Positions 7,999-16,179 of a stretch of 36,419 bases of DNA are shown here, one piece after another. Numbering within the stretch: the stretch's first letter is position 1; every line of letters begins with the position of its first letter. The position numbers and the translations under genes were made by a program. The stretch covers positions 1-36,419 of the forward strand of contig JAVBJW010000070.1 of NCBI GenBank assembly GCA_031546805.1, in the 5' to 3' direction. The notes beneath the pieces are model-generated. The model ran no database searches, had not been told where the DNA came from, and saw only the letters and a list, made by a program, of their open reading frames with translations. Origin of the DNA: Mesenet sp031546805. Its GTDB lineage: Bacteria; Pseudomonadota; Alphaproteobacteria; Rickettsiales; Anaplasmataceae.

Positions 7999-8562
7999 AT
8001 GTCTGAGTTTGACCATGCAATGCAAGGGCAAAATATTGCAGCTGTGCAATCAATGCGTCATCACAATGAGTCAGCAGAAGGTCCTGGTGGAGGTTTGGGA
8101 CTTGATAGTAATCTCTTCTGGGTTTTCAAAAGCGGGCTTCAAGATTACTCTGCAAGCGTAATGGGAAATATTGATAAAATATTTCAGTCATTATTTAGTG
8201 CAATCTTCCCAGAGCAATCATTATCAATTTTTAGTTCAGGGAACCCAAATATTACTCTTTTTGGCTTTCCAGTACTATTAAAATCCACGGAATCTGGTGG
8301 TGATGGTGGTGGTGGCGCCGCCGAAGGTGGGACTGGTGATGACGCACAATATACAGATGAAAACAACAATTCAGAAGATACTCATAATTTAATGGGCGAT
8401 TATCCTCATACCAACCAAAGAGTTATGGATGATTTAGGAGATGATTCTCATGATTTTAATCAAATGCAACATCATCCAATGCAAGAACATGATCATAGTC
8501 CTCCCCCTCCAATTACACCGCAAACAGGAAGAGGTTCAAGTCATCATTTAGAGGCTGGGTAA
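7999..8562 (+). CDS. Gly/His-rich acidic protein of unknown function
   Basis: The product has 187 residues and no recognised family. The first half holds a mildly hydrophobic region about 35-90 (LFWVFKSGLQDYSASVMG, FQSLFSAIFPEQ, ITLFGFPVLLK). The second half is disordered-looking: a Gly run (GGDGGGGAAEGG), an Asp/Asn-rich stretch, then His/Pro-rich sequence (MQHHPMQEHDHSPPPP). The His-rich tail could bind metals, which is inference only. It has its own promoter and a good ribosome-binding site (GAGGG), so it is probably expressed. The G+C of the Gly run is higher than in neighbouring genes. The next gene-like material downstream is IS debris. Confidence 0.7.
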   Translation: MSEFDHAMQGQNIAAVQSMRHHNESAEGPGGGLGLDSNLFWVFKSGLQDYSASVMGNIDKIFQSLFSAIFPEQSLSIFSSGNPNITLFGFPVLLKSTESGGDGGGGAAEGGTGDDAQYTDENNNSEDTHNLMGDYPHTNQRVMDDLGDDSHDFNQMQHHPMQEHDHSPPPPITPQTGRGSSHHLEAG

Positions 8563-8601
8563 ATGATATTTACATTACTAGCTGTAATGTAACAAAACAA
8601 A

Positions 8602-8700
8602 ATGACAGAAATGACAAAATTTAACAATTTGCTAATAAGATTGCTAACCATGCAAGCAATAGGTTGTCTTATGGATAACACATCATTAAAAGATCAATAG
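8602..8700 (+). other. Short open frame between the Gly/His-rich gene and the IS remnants
   Basis: A 32-codon frame runs from ATG (8602) to TAG (8698-8700), ending exactly where the IS remnant begins. There is no good ribosome-binding site. It may be chance or the stub of a gene cut off by the insertion. Nothing else is visible in 8563-8700. Confidence 0.2.
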
Positions 8701-9100
8701 TAGACCTCTTACATAACTAAGAAAAGGTTGTGGTATAAGGGAAGCAATATTGGTAGAAATTCGAACAAATAGAGAAGCTTGATGAATCCGTCGGTTGACA
8801 TTGGTAAAGAAGGCAACTTTCTCGGTGGAATGGTGGAAATTAAAGCAAGCTCTCTATAGAGTACAAGCTACTGATGGTAATTAGAGTATTTGAGAGTTTC
8901 ATATTAGTCAGAGTTATGGAATAAGCGAAATTACAAAACTGTAAGATGGGTTGAATAATAAAACACCAGGATTTTGCCTTACAAGGACGAAAAAAGCTCT
9001 TAAAAGTGATATGGAATATGAAGTTGTAGTAGTGGATATCATAAGACTCCCTACGAAACGGCATACATATTAGTAAGCAAAGGCGCAAACAAAGATGAGT
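8701..9100 (+). pseudogene. 5' half of a decayed IS5-type transposase (IS-A)
   Basis: The element starts at 8701 with TAGACCTCTT, the inverted form of the end at 180-189. Plus-strand translation in shifting frames yields transposase pieces in order: RRLTLVKKATFS (about 8788), LEYLR (about 8885), FHISQSYGISE (8897-8929), YKTVRWVE (about 8930-8955), KALKSDMEYEVVVVD (8993-9037) and PTKR (9050-9061). Stops and several indels make it non-functional. It breaks off near 9100, where the sequence passes directly into a second remnant on the other strand. The C-terminal half is missing from this copy. Confidence 0.8.
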
Positions 9101-9750
9101 TAAACCCTGCTTCAAGTTGACAATTCCAGCAATAATATTAAACCTCAAATTATATTTCTTCTGAAAATTCCGATAAATATGAGACATAATATTAAATATT
9201 TTTATCTCTAAGATCTTATTTTCTACCTTCATTCCAAATGATGAAAGTTGTCTGTTATGCTCTTTTTGTTCTGCTGTTTGTGGCTTTTTTCTGTACTTTT
9301 TGTAAGGTATGACAACTGCAACTTTTGCAATCCCTGATATCAAGAATCGGCATATTTTATACTCTCCGTTGGCAGAAGTCTCTCTCGGTTTCTCATTCTA
9401 AAGTCGTGCATTGATGCGACTTTGAAATCGATAGAATTTTCCCATTTTCTTCCAACATAATTCAAATTTTTATCGTGGTTGTTTTTTTCTTCCCAGAGTA
9501 GCTTTTTCTTCTCTTTTTGCTATCTTTTGGCCGCTGTATCTGTGACATCCACTAAAATTTTCAATATCCTTTCCAGTGTCATGCTCCTATCCTTTGTGAT
9601 CGTGATTTTTTTGCTAGTTCAGCAGCAAGCAAATATTCGAGTTATGCAAATTGAACAAATAGCCTATTTACCTATTGATCATAACGTAGATAGTAATAAA
9701 TCATGAAAATAAAACTTATTCAAAACCTTTGTTGGTTTGGAAGTGGTCTA
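9101..9750 (-). pseudogene. Second decayed IS5-type transposase (IS-B), internally deleted, opposite strand
   Basis: On the minus strand, from 9750, the element begins TAGACCACTT (one mismatch from the other IS ends). The transposase pieces then follow: MTLE directly joined to ILVDVTDT (near 9570-9540), RPKDSKKRRKSYSGKKK (9533 to about 9483), YADS-x-YQGLQK (near 9350, with a stop in it), IPYKKYRKKPQTAEQKEHNR and KKYNLRFNIIAGIVNLKQG (to about 9105). The jump from MTLE to ILVDV removes about 100 residues of the usual protein, so this copy has an internal deletion as well as frameshifts. The last 167-codon open frame (9343-8840) is a remnant that runs on into antisense IS-A and is not a gene. 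Confidence 0.82.
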
Positions 9751-11802
9751 TTAATCCATAATATGCCATGGCCTATTGCTACGTATTTTCTTAATTTTGA
9801 TTTTTTTATTAGATAGCCAAATCGAATGTGTTCCATAATCTTCAAGGTCATAATATTTTATAACCAGAGTGTTGCAAGCAGGATAAACAAACTTATCAAG
9901 CTGTACTATTAAATCAACATTGCTGCAATTTTGTACAACTGACTCTTGCTTATATGCTAGAAGCACCAACTTATTTGCACTTCTATACGTACAACCAAAA
10001 TCGTCACATGATAACCTTTTATTTTGTCCATTATAGTTTTTGTAATGCAGAGCTTTTAATTGCCCATTCTGTTTTGCCCATGTCATACTAATAAAGTTTC
10101 TATTTTTTTTAGTCAGTGAATATAATAAGTTATCGTTTTCTTTAACAACAGCATTACCACTGATTGCTAGAATATCTGGAGCTTTATAGATTGTAGCAGC
10201 AAATATACCGATAATTATTATCGCTAGGCCAAAAAAACGCCAGTTTCTTTGCCATAAGCATAACCACAATAATCCAAGTGTTATTATTACTACTACCGCT
10301 GGGTAAATGCTATGCATATGCATAGTTGAATATTCAATATTTGATACTTTTTCTGAGAGTTTTAAAACCACATCTATCGAATATCCAATGATTCCAGATA
10401 CTAACTTTTCAGACTGAAGTGGAATAAGTATTGTGTAGATTATGCCCATGGGTATTGTAAATAATGTAATAATTGGTATAGCAATTAAGTTAGTAATGAC
10501 ACCGCCAGCTGAGATATAATTAAAATTATATATTGTATACGTCATAGTAGCTAAGCTTGCTACTATTGAACTTAAGAAAATTGAAATAAAATACTTAATT
10601 GTTTTATTGATAAAAAACTTCTCTGTACTAATTTGATAGCTTGCAATCAACGCAAGTACAGCAGAAAATGACATTTGAAAACTTGGTTTTAGAAGTGACT
10701 CTGGTTCAAGTAGCAATATACTAAATGCAGCAAATGCTATTGCAATAAGACTATTGTACTTTCTTTCTATAAGAATAGCAATAATTGCTAGAGTTACCAT
10801 AATAAAGGCACGTTGAGCAGAAATTTGCATACCAGTAATTAACAAATAAAATACAGTTGGTACCATACTGATAATAGCTGAGATTTTTTTTGTGTTGTAT
10901 TTTAAAGCTATAGTCTCAGATAAAGCGAATATATTTCTAAATAGAATAAAGAACAAGTTGGAAACAAATGCTAAGTGTAACCCTGATATAACGAACAAGT
11001 GTGCAATACCTGCATTTCTAATTGTTTCCATAACGTTTTTATCTATTCCATCTTTTTTACCAATAAGCAAGGCAGCAGTAATGTTTGCATGTAGTTTATT
11101 CATATTTTTTTGTAGATTTTTATAGATATATTGCCTAAATGATTCTATATGCTCATGGGATTTTTTATTGTTTGCTTTTTGATATAATGTTACTGCGCTT
11201 GTAGCAAAGCCAACAGCGCTAATCTGTTGAAAATATGATATTCTGGCAAAATCATATGCGTATTCTGAAGGAGCAACATGAGGAGGAAAGAGAATAGCTG
11301 ATAGTATTATCTGATCTCCTATATCAATATCTCCTTCTATTCTTGTTCGTACTGTAATTTTAATATTATCTGTTTTGCTGTTTATGTTCTTAACTTCACT
11401 GAGTAACAGTTGTTTATAAGAACCTTTATCATTTATTTCTTTAACTTGAGCTATAATATTCGCTACATATATTTTGCGATTGATTGTATGGGTAGAAATT
11501 AACTTAGTTCTAGTTAAAGCACTGATAAATCCCACAGATAATGAGGCTATAATAACAACAAGCATTAAGTATTTCCTATAATACATGATGGTTAAAATAA
11601 ATAGAGGAAGTGCTAAGAGAAAAATTGCTATAGTAGCAATAAAGTGCGGTTCAAAGTTAAGAGAAAAATAAACCAAAATACCAGCTCCCTGTAACACTGG
11701 AACCCATAATATTAAGTTGTGAGTTTCTTTTTTTATATTGTCTGCTATATAACTACTCAATATCCTAAACAATAAAGGTATTTGTTTGAAAGCACTATGC
11801 AT
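9751..11802 (-). CDS. comEC: ComEC/Rec2-family membrane protein without a metallo-beta-lactamase domain
   Basis: ComEC forms the inner-membrane channel for single-stranded DNA in natural transformation. The 683 residues contain an N-terminal membrane pair (about 30-95), a DUF4131-like beta-rich loop (about 105-200), and the multi-helix Competence domain starting with AHLFVISGLHLAF (267-279). At least eight hydrophobic helices follow to about residue 540. The C-terminal 130 residues are soluble and lack the HxHxDH metallo-beta-lactamase motif, as in other short alphaproteobacterial forms as I recall them. Starts at ATG 11802. Its TAA stop (9753-9751) directly abuts the end of IS-B, so the last codons may have been altered by the insertion. 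No other competence gene is in view. Confidence 0.88.
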   Translation of the reverse strand: MHSAFKQIPLLFRILSSYIADNIKKETHNLILWVPVLQGAGILVYFSLNFEPHFIATIAIFLLALPLFILTIMYYRKYLMLVVIIASLSVGFISALTRTKLISTHTINRKIYVANIIAQVKEINDKGSYKQLLLSEVKNINSKTDNIKITVRTRIEGDIDIGDQIILSAILFPPHVAPSEYAYDFARISYFQQISAVGFATSAVTLYQKANNKKSHEHIESFRQYIYKNLQKNMNKLHANITAALLIGKKDGIDKNVMETIRNAGIAHLFVISGLHLAFVSNLFFILFRNIFALSETIALKYNTKKISAIISMVPTVFYLLITGMQISAQRAFIMVTLAIIAILIERKYNSLIAIAFAAFSILLLEPESLLKPSFQMSFSAVLALIASYQISTEKFFINKTIKYFISIFLSSIVASLATMTYTIYNFNYISAGGVITNLIAIPIITLFTIPMGIIYTILIPLQSEKLVSGIIGYSIDVVLKLSEKVSNIEYSTMHMHSIYPAVVVIITLGLLWLCLWQRNWRFFGLAIIIIGIFAATIYKAPDILAISGNAVVKENDNLLYSLTKKNRNFISMTWAKQNGQLKALHYKNYNGQNKRLSCDDFGCTYRSANKLVLLAYKQESVVQNCSNVDLIVQLDKFVYPACNTLVIKYYDLEDYGTHSIWLSNKKIKIKKIRSNRPWHIMD

Positions 11803-11857
11803 TAAATTTTAAGCTAAAATAATTAATTTATTATATTAACAATATTTAATATTTCTA

Positions 11858-11886
11858 TTGCATTAAAATTTAAAGTACTATAAATT
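11858..11886 (+). promoter_or_regulatory. Possible promoter of the initiator tRNA
   Basis: TTGCAT at 11858-11863 is followed by TATAAA at 11879-11884 (15-base spacer) or TAAATT at 11881-11886 (17 bases). Transcription would start near 11893, about 20 bases before the tRNA. Confidence 0.35.
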
Positions 11887-11914
11887 AAACTTATGCTTTT
11901 TTAACAGCTAATGA

Positions 11915-11988
<74 letters not shown>

Positions 11989-12048
11989 TTTTTTATTGTT
12001 GGCTTGTAAGAAGACATTCCTGTATTGTATAAGTGTTATTGAAGTCAA

Positions 12049-12411
12049 ATGGATATTACACCTATCATTCCAAATAATAAAAAAATCGTAAACGGTTATG
12101 ATAAAGGTTATTTTCTAATAAATAATGAGAAATATACAGATTCAATTATAGTATTTCCTGAGCATATAATCTTATTTCCTGAACTTGACATTAATAACAC
12201 AGAGCATTATTTACGTTTTTTAAATGTTGATATCGAAATTATATTAGTGGGAACTGGCGCCGAACATGTTCGATCTTCTTCGTCGGTAAAAAATTATTTA
12301 CTTAAACAAAATTTAAACTTTGAGTTTATGTCAACAAGTGCAGCTTGTAGAACTTATAATATATTGCTGTCTGAGGGTAGATACGTAATTGCTGTTTTAG
12401 TGGCTTTATAA
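12049..12411 (+). CDS. Mth938/NDUFAF3-domain protein
   Basis: The 120 residues match the Mth938-like (DUF498) fold: a start with strands around GYFLINNEKYTDSIIVFPE, the core IILVGTGAEH (about 64-73), and the end MSTSAACRTYNILLSEGRYVIAVLVAL, all family hallmarks. The mitochondrial relative NDUFAF3 helps to assemble respiratory complex I; a similar role here is inference. The ATG of the next gene follows its stop after one base, so the two are translationally coupled. A transcript may begin before the tRNA upstream. Confidence 0.88.
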   Translation: MDITPIIPNNKKIVNGYDKGYFLINNEKYTDSIIVFPEHIILFPELDINNTEHYLRFLNVDIEIILVGTGAEHVRSSSSVKNYLLKQNLNFEFMSTSAACRTYNILLSEGRYVIAVLVAL

Positions 12412-12412
12412 A

Positions 12413-13219
12413 ATGACTTTTGAATTACTGACACAAGAATTCTTTATAAATAGTCTGATTTCATTACTTATTATCAGCCTAGCAACTGGAGCTTTGGGCT
12501 CGTTTATGGTATGGCAAAAATTATCTTATCTTGGAGATAGTTTATCACATTCATCGTTGCTTGGTATCGCGCTAGCTTTAATTTTAAACATAAATACTTC
12601 GATAACTATAATTATAATCGCAATAACATTTGCTATATTGCTTTCAATTAATTTTGACAAATTGTATTCTCGTGATGCAATTTTAAATATCATAACCAAC
12701 GTTGTTTTAGCTGTAAGTTTGATACTTATGTCCTTTTTATCATCTACAAATAATAATATTATACATTCTTTATTTGGTGATATCTTAATGCTAAATAACA
12801 CAAATATAATAACTATTTCTATCATCTCTGGACTTATCATTATTGCTTTAATATTTAGATGGCGCAAGTGGCTAATCATCACAATTGATCAAGACTTAGC
12901 AACAGCTGAAGGAATAAATATCAATTTAGTTAGGTTAGAATTTTTAGTTATCTTGGCAATATTTATTGCGGTTGCAGCTCAATTAATTGGAATATTACTT
13001 ATCACTGCATTTTTACTAATTCCAGCAGCTGCAGCAAGGCTAGTTACTAAAACACCAATGCAAATGATTTTTGTTGCAACAATCATCTCCATTGTTGCAG
13101 CAGTATCTGGGCTGATGTTTTCAGTACAATTTGATATCTTAACTAGTCCAGCTATAATTCTCACATCGTTCTTTTATTTTGTATTATTTTATCTGTTTAA
13201 AGTAGTACAATGTCACTAA
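12413..13219 (+). CDS. znuB: ABC-3 family metal permease, ZnuB-like
   Basis: The 268 residues form about eight membrane helices and show the family signature GDSLSHSSLLGIALAL near residue 40, plus a late LLITAFLLIPAAAARL helix. ABC-3 permeases form the channel of zinc, manganese or iron importers with a solute-binding protein (ZnuA) and an ATPase (ZnuC). Neither partner is next to it, so they must be encoded elsewhere if the importer works. Zinc is the usual substrate of the closest-looking family, but sequence alone does not fix the metal. Coupled to the NDUFAF3-like gene. Confidence 0.88.
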   Translation: MTFELLTQEFFINSLISLLIISLATGALGSFMVWQKLSYLGDSLSHSSLLGIALALILNINTSITIIIIAITFAILLSINFDKLYSRDAILNIITNVVLAVSLILMSFLSSTNNNIIHSLFGDILMLNNTNIITISIISGLIIIALIFRWRKWLIITIDQDLATAEGININLVRLEFLVILAIFIAVAAQLIGILLITAFLLIPAAAARLVTKTPMQMIFVATIISIVAAVSGLMFSVQFDILTSPAIILTSFFYFVLFYLFKVVQCH

Positions 13220-13282
13220 TCTTAACTAATTTTATACCAAATTCTCTTTATTATATTCTTGTTAAAACCTATTTTATCACTT

Positions 13283-13357
13283 TCTGTTGCTATTAGCGAT
13301 CAGTTAGATTGGGGGGAAACTTTCTCCTGTGTCGGAGGAACCACTAATAGCAACAGA
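13283..13357. other. 75-base structured element: 14-bp stem enclosing a second hairpin
   Basis: TCTGTTGCTATTAG (13283-13296) pairs perfectly with CTAATAGCAACAGA (13344-13357). Inside, TTTCTCC (13321-13327) pairs with GGAGGAA (13334-13340) around TGTGTC, and a 24-base unpaired side includes GGGGGG (13311-13316). It lies in the 282-base gap between znuB and the MFS gene, which converge. No T-run follows, so it is not a standard terminator. It could be a small RNA, a palindromic repeat element or a two-sided terminator. I see no match to SRP RNA, 6S RNA or tmRNA. Confidence 0.55.
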
Positions 13358-13501
13358 GAGCAATAATTTCATAGCCTATATTATGCGTTCTGAATGCTTA
13401 TGTTATTTATTTGTCATATTTATTATTAGTATATCAATTTTATACTAAATACATTAATAATTTAATAAAGTCAATTATTAAATTGAATAAATATTAAAAC
13501 T

Positions 13502-14731
13502 TTAAGAAGAAGTACAACTTTTTTCTTTGTACATTAGCCATGAAAACCCAATAATCGCTATTATTAAGCCAATAGGTATTATAGAAATTGACTTTACCAA
13601 TGCAGCAGCATCTGAATGGCTATCACCATTGCTATAGAAGTTTATAATCTCTGGTATTAACGTGTGAAAGAAATAACCAAAAAACATTACTATCATATTA
13701 CTAATAGCTGTAGCAACTGCTATCATACTATGACTTGCATAACTTATAGCTTTGCACGTAGCAACAACTTGGTACGCAGAAGCCCCGCCAATTAGTATTA
13801 AAGATGTACCTATAATGTAAATGTTATAGTAGCTACTAAGTAGTAGTATAAAATTAACAGCCATTATGACTGAGCAAGATATTATTATTTCATAATGTCT
13901 TCTTGGTTTCTTTTCTAAAATGTAGGCAAGTAGTGAAAGGCCAAAACACATGCCAATAAATATTAATGAAGGTAAAAAGGAAGCTAAATCTTCACTAATA
14001 TGATAAACTTTAATAAAAAATGTTGTTGCCCAGCCATCTGCAAATCCTTCTAATGGTCCAACCATAAGCCCGCCAAAGAGGCTAATAAGTAAAATATTTT
14101 TATTACAAATTAAATTTTTGAGATCACTAAGGCCTATACGAGTTTGCCCACTAGGTATAGCTGCGAAATTATTTTTAGGTGTTAAAAAGAATATAGCAAG
14201 AGTTAGAAGGCAACCAAAAACTATAAATGCTAAAAATACATAATTCCATCCAAATTTGCTCAGTAACAAATGTAAAGGTAAGCCGCCGTACATTGCTCCT
14301 AGTAGACCAATTGTAATAGAAAAGCTTACCATTCTTGCAAACTTTTCTTGACTGAAGCACATACTTATTACTTTAAAAAGCCCAATTGCCGAAGCAGATG
14401 AACCTATACCAACGACAATTCTGCCAAAGTTACAATAAGCCCATGAGTCAAAAAGTAGCGGAGTTGTCCCTAAAAATGTTAAAATTACACAAGCTGATAG
14501 TACAAGTCTTGGACCAAACCTATCTAATAGAATACCAACTGGTATGTGTGCAAGTGTGTATCCTAAATAGTACAAACCTGAAAACTGACCTATACCAGAG
14601 GCACCTATTTGAAACCTATCTATTAATTCAGGCCCTATTATATTAGGAATTACGCGTAATATGTATTGATATGCGTAAAACAACGATACCAGTAGCCATA
14701 TTAAAATATTTCTTTGCAAAATAAAAACCAA
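13502..14731 (-). CDS. Major facilitator superfamily transporter
   Basis: The 409 residues form about 12 membrane helices. Between helices 2 and 3 lies the MFS motif A, GILLDRFGPR (about 67-76), and the second half has a weaker echo (YILEKKPRRHYE). The protein moves small solutes across the inner membrane; the substrate cannot be read from the sequence. The longest frame begins with TTG at 14731 and the first helix starts at once (ILIWLLVSLFYAYQYILR), so the true start is near but not certain. It stands alone, divergent from the DAACS symporter gene. Confidence 0.88.
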   Translation of the reverse strand: MVFILQRNILIWLLVSLFYAYQYILRVIPNIIGPELIDRFQIGASGIGQFSGLYYLGYTLAHIPVGILLDRFGPRLVLSACVILTFLGTTPLLFDSWAYCNFGRIVVGIGSSASAIGLFKVISMCFSQEKFARMVSFSITIGLLGAMYGGLPLHLLLSKFGWNYVFLAFIVFGCLLTLAIFFLTPKNNFAAIPSGQTRIGLSDLKNLICNKNILLISLFGGLMVGPLEGFADGWATTFFIKVYHISEDLASFLPSLIFIGMCFGLSLLAYILEKKPRRHYEIIISCSVIMAVNFILLLSSYYNIYIIGTSLILIGGASAYQVVATCKAISYASHSMIAVATAISNMIVMFFGYFFHTLIPEIINFYSNGDSHSDAAALVKSISIIPIGLIIAIIGFSWLMYKEKSCTSS

Positions 14732-14925
14732 ATTAATTTATGGCATTGATGTTATATAATTTAGTAGTAAGTACAAGGTTTTTCACTTTATTTTGTAAAC
14801 TGATTAAAAAACTCTTACTGCAGCTTTATATTACAGCAAAAGCAAGTAAATTGTTCCTAATTCTTTGAAAAATCCTTTAAAGTTACAAAGGCTTAGAATA
14901 TACTTAATATATTTAAACTTAAATT

Positions 14926-16113
14926 ATGTATAGATTTACAGTACTGCTATCTATATTATTTGCAGTGATATCTTACTATTTACACAATGATTTTATATTT
15001 AGTGCTGCTAAACTTACAAGTGATGTTTTTATCGGTTTACTTAAGCTAATTAGCTTGCCACTGGTTTTTTTTTCTATTACTTCTACTATTTCAGGATTAA
15101 AAGATTCAGTAGAAATTAAAACCTTAACAAAAAAAACTCTGTTTTATACACTGCTTACTACAATGACAGCAGCATTCATTGCTTTATCCATTTATTTATT
15201 GGTTGATCCAGCAAATAAACATTTTATAAGTCACTCTGTAGAAAGCATAAGCATTAGTAACTATAGCTACCTTTCTTATTTACGCTCTCTTATTCCTTCT
15301 AATTTTATTCAAGTTTTTCTTGATAACAATGTTGTTGGTAGCATATTGCTAGCTTTTCTCATTGGTTCAGCTTTAATTTCTTTGCCTACCAAAAAGCAAG
15401 ATGTATTACACCAAATATTTTCTGCACTTTTTGATACTTTACTTATAATTGCTAGGTATATATTAAAATTCATGCCACTTGCTGTTTGGGCATTTATTAC
15501 ATGCTTTTTGTACGAAGTGAAAAATAGCAGTGAGTTTTATAATATAATTTGGTATATTTTGTGTATATCTCTTGCAAATTTTATTCAGGCATTTGTAATT
15601 TTACCTCTGCTTATATGGTATAAAGGTATATCACCTATCCAAACTTTTAAAGGAGTTGTTCCTGCGCTAGTTTTGGCATTTTTTTCTAAATCATCTAGTG
15701 CAACACTATCAACTACCATTGAATGTGTACAAAATAAGCTTAAAGTGCCTAAAAAATTATCATCCTTTATTCTACCAATATGCACAACCATTAATATGAA
15801 TGCATGTGCTGCTTTTATTTTAACTACAGTGTTCTTTGTTTCAGAAAGCAATGGTTATAATTTTTCTTTAGGTGAGATGTTTATATGGATACTTTTATCT
15901 ACCTGTGCAGCAATAGGTAATGCAGGAGTACCGATGGGTTGCTATTTTATGACAACTAGCTATCTTATATCAATGAAAGTTCCTTTGAATATAATGGGAA
16001 TTATACTGCCGATATACACAATCCTTGACATGTTTGAAACAGCAATAAACGTCTGGTCAGATATTTGCATAACAAGGGTAATTCATAAGGATTGTAGTCG
16101 AAGATTAACTTAA
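14926..16113 (+). CDS. DAACS-family (glutamate/dicarboxylate-type) symporter with unusual binding-site residues
   Basis: The 395 residues match the GltP/DctA fold: the serine-rich hairpin SKSSSATLSTT (about 248-258), the helix-7 motif TINMNACAAF, and the helix-8 motif ILDMFETAINVWSD (366-379). In GltPh-type proteins helix 7 reads NMDGT and helix 8 has an Arg that binds the substrate's side-chain carboxylate; here these are NMNAC and E371, while D368, N375 and D379 are kept. Family members import acidic amino acids or dicarboxylates with Na+ or H+. The changes suggest a different substrate or coupling. ATG at 14926. It is convergent with the oxidoreductase gene. Confidence 0.9.
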   Translation: MYRFTVLLSILFAVISYYLHNDFIFSAAKLTSDVFIGLLKLISLPLVFFSITSTISGLKDSVEIKTLTKKTLFYTLLTTMTAAFIALSIYLLVDPANKHFISHSVESISISNYSYLSYLRSLIPSNFIQVFLDNNVVGSILLAFLIGSALISLPTKKQDVLHQIFSALFDTLLIIARYILKFMPLAVWAFITCFLYEVKNSSEFYNIIWYILCISLANFIQAFVILPLLIWYKGISPIQTFKGVVPALVLAFFSKSSSATLSTTIECVQNKLKVPKKLSSFILPICTTINMNACAAFILTTVFFVSESNGYNFSLGEMFIWILLSTCAAIGNAGVPMGCYFMTTSYLISMKVPLNIMGIILPIYTILDMFETAINVWSDICITRVIHKDCSRRLT

Positions 16114-16179
16114 GTTCCAAAGTATTTACGTTAACATCTAAAACTAAAATTTTCCTATAGGTTTTAAGTCTCTATTCTC

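Noticed and set aside
8840..9343. A 167-codon minus-strand open frame
   Set aside because: Its first half is the C-terminal end of the IS-B transposase; the rest is antisense to IS-A. It is a chance fusion of two remnants.
9479..9706. A 75-codon plus-strand frame with a hydrophobic start
   Set aside because: It is antisense to IS-B transposase pieces (RPKDSKKRRK and upstream).
8701..9750. One IS with an inverted internal half
   Set aside because: Both halves contain the VDxT/RPK region and IS-B has its own terminal repeat, so two copies explain it better.
13283..13357. SRP RNA, 6S RNA or tmRNA
   Set aside because: The conserved SRP loop, the tmRNA tRNA-like ends and the long 6S rod are all absent.
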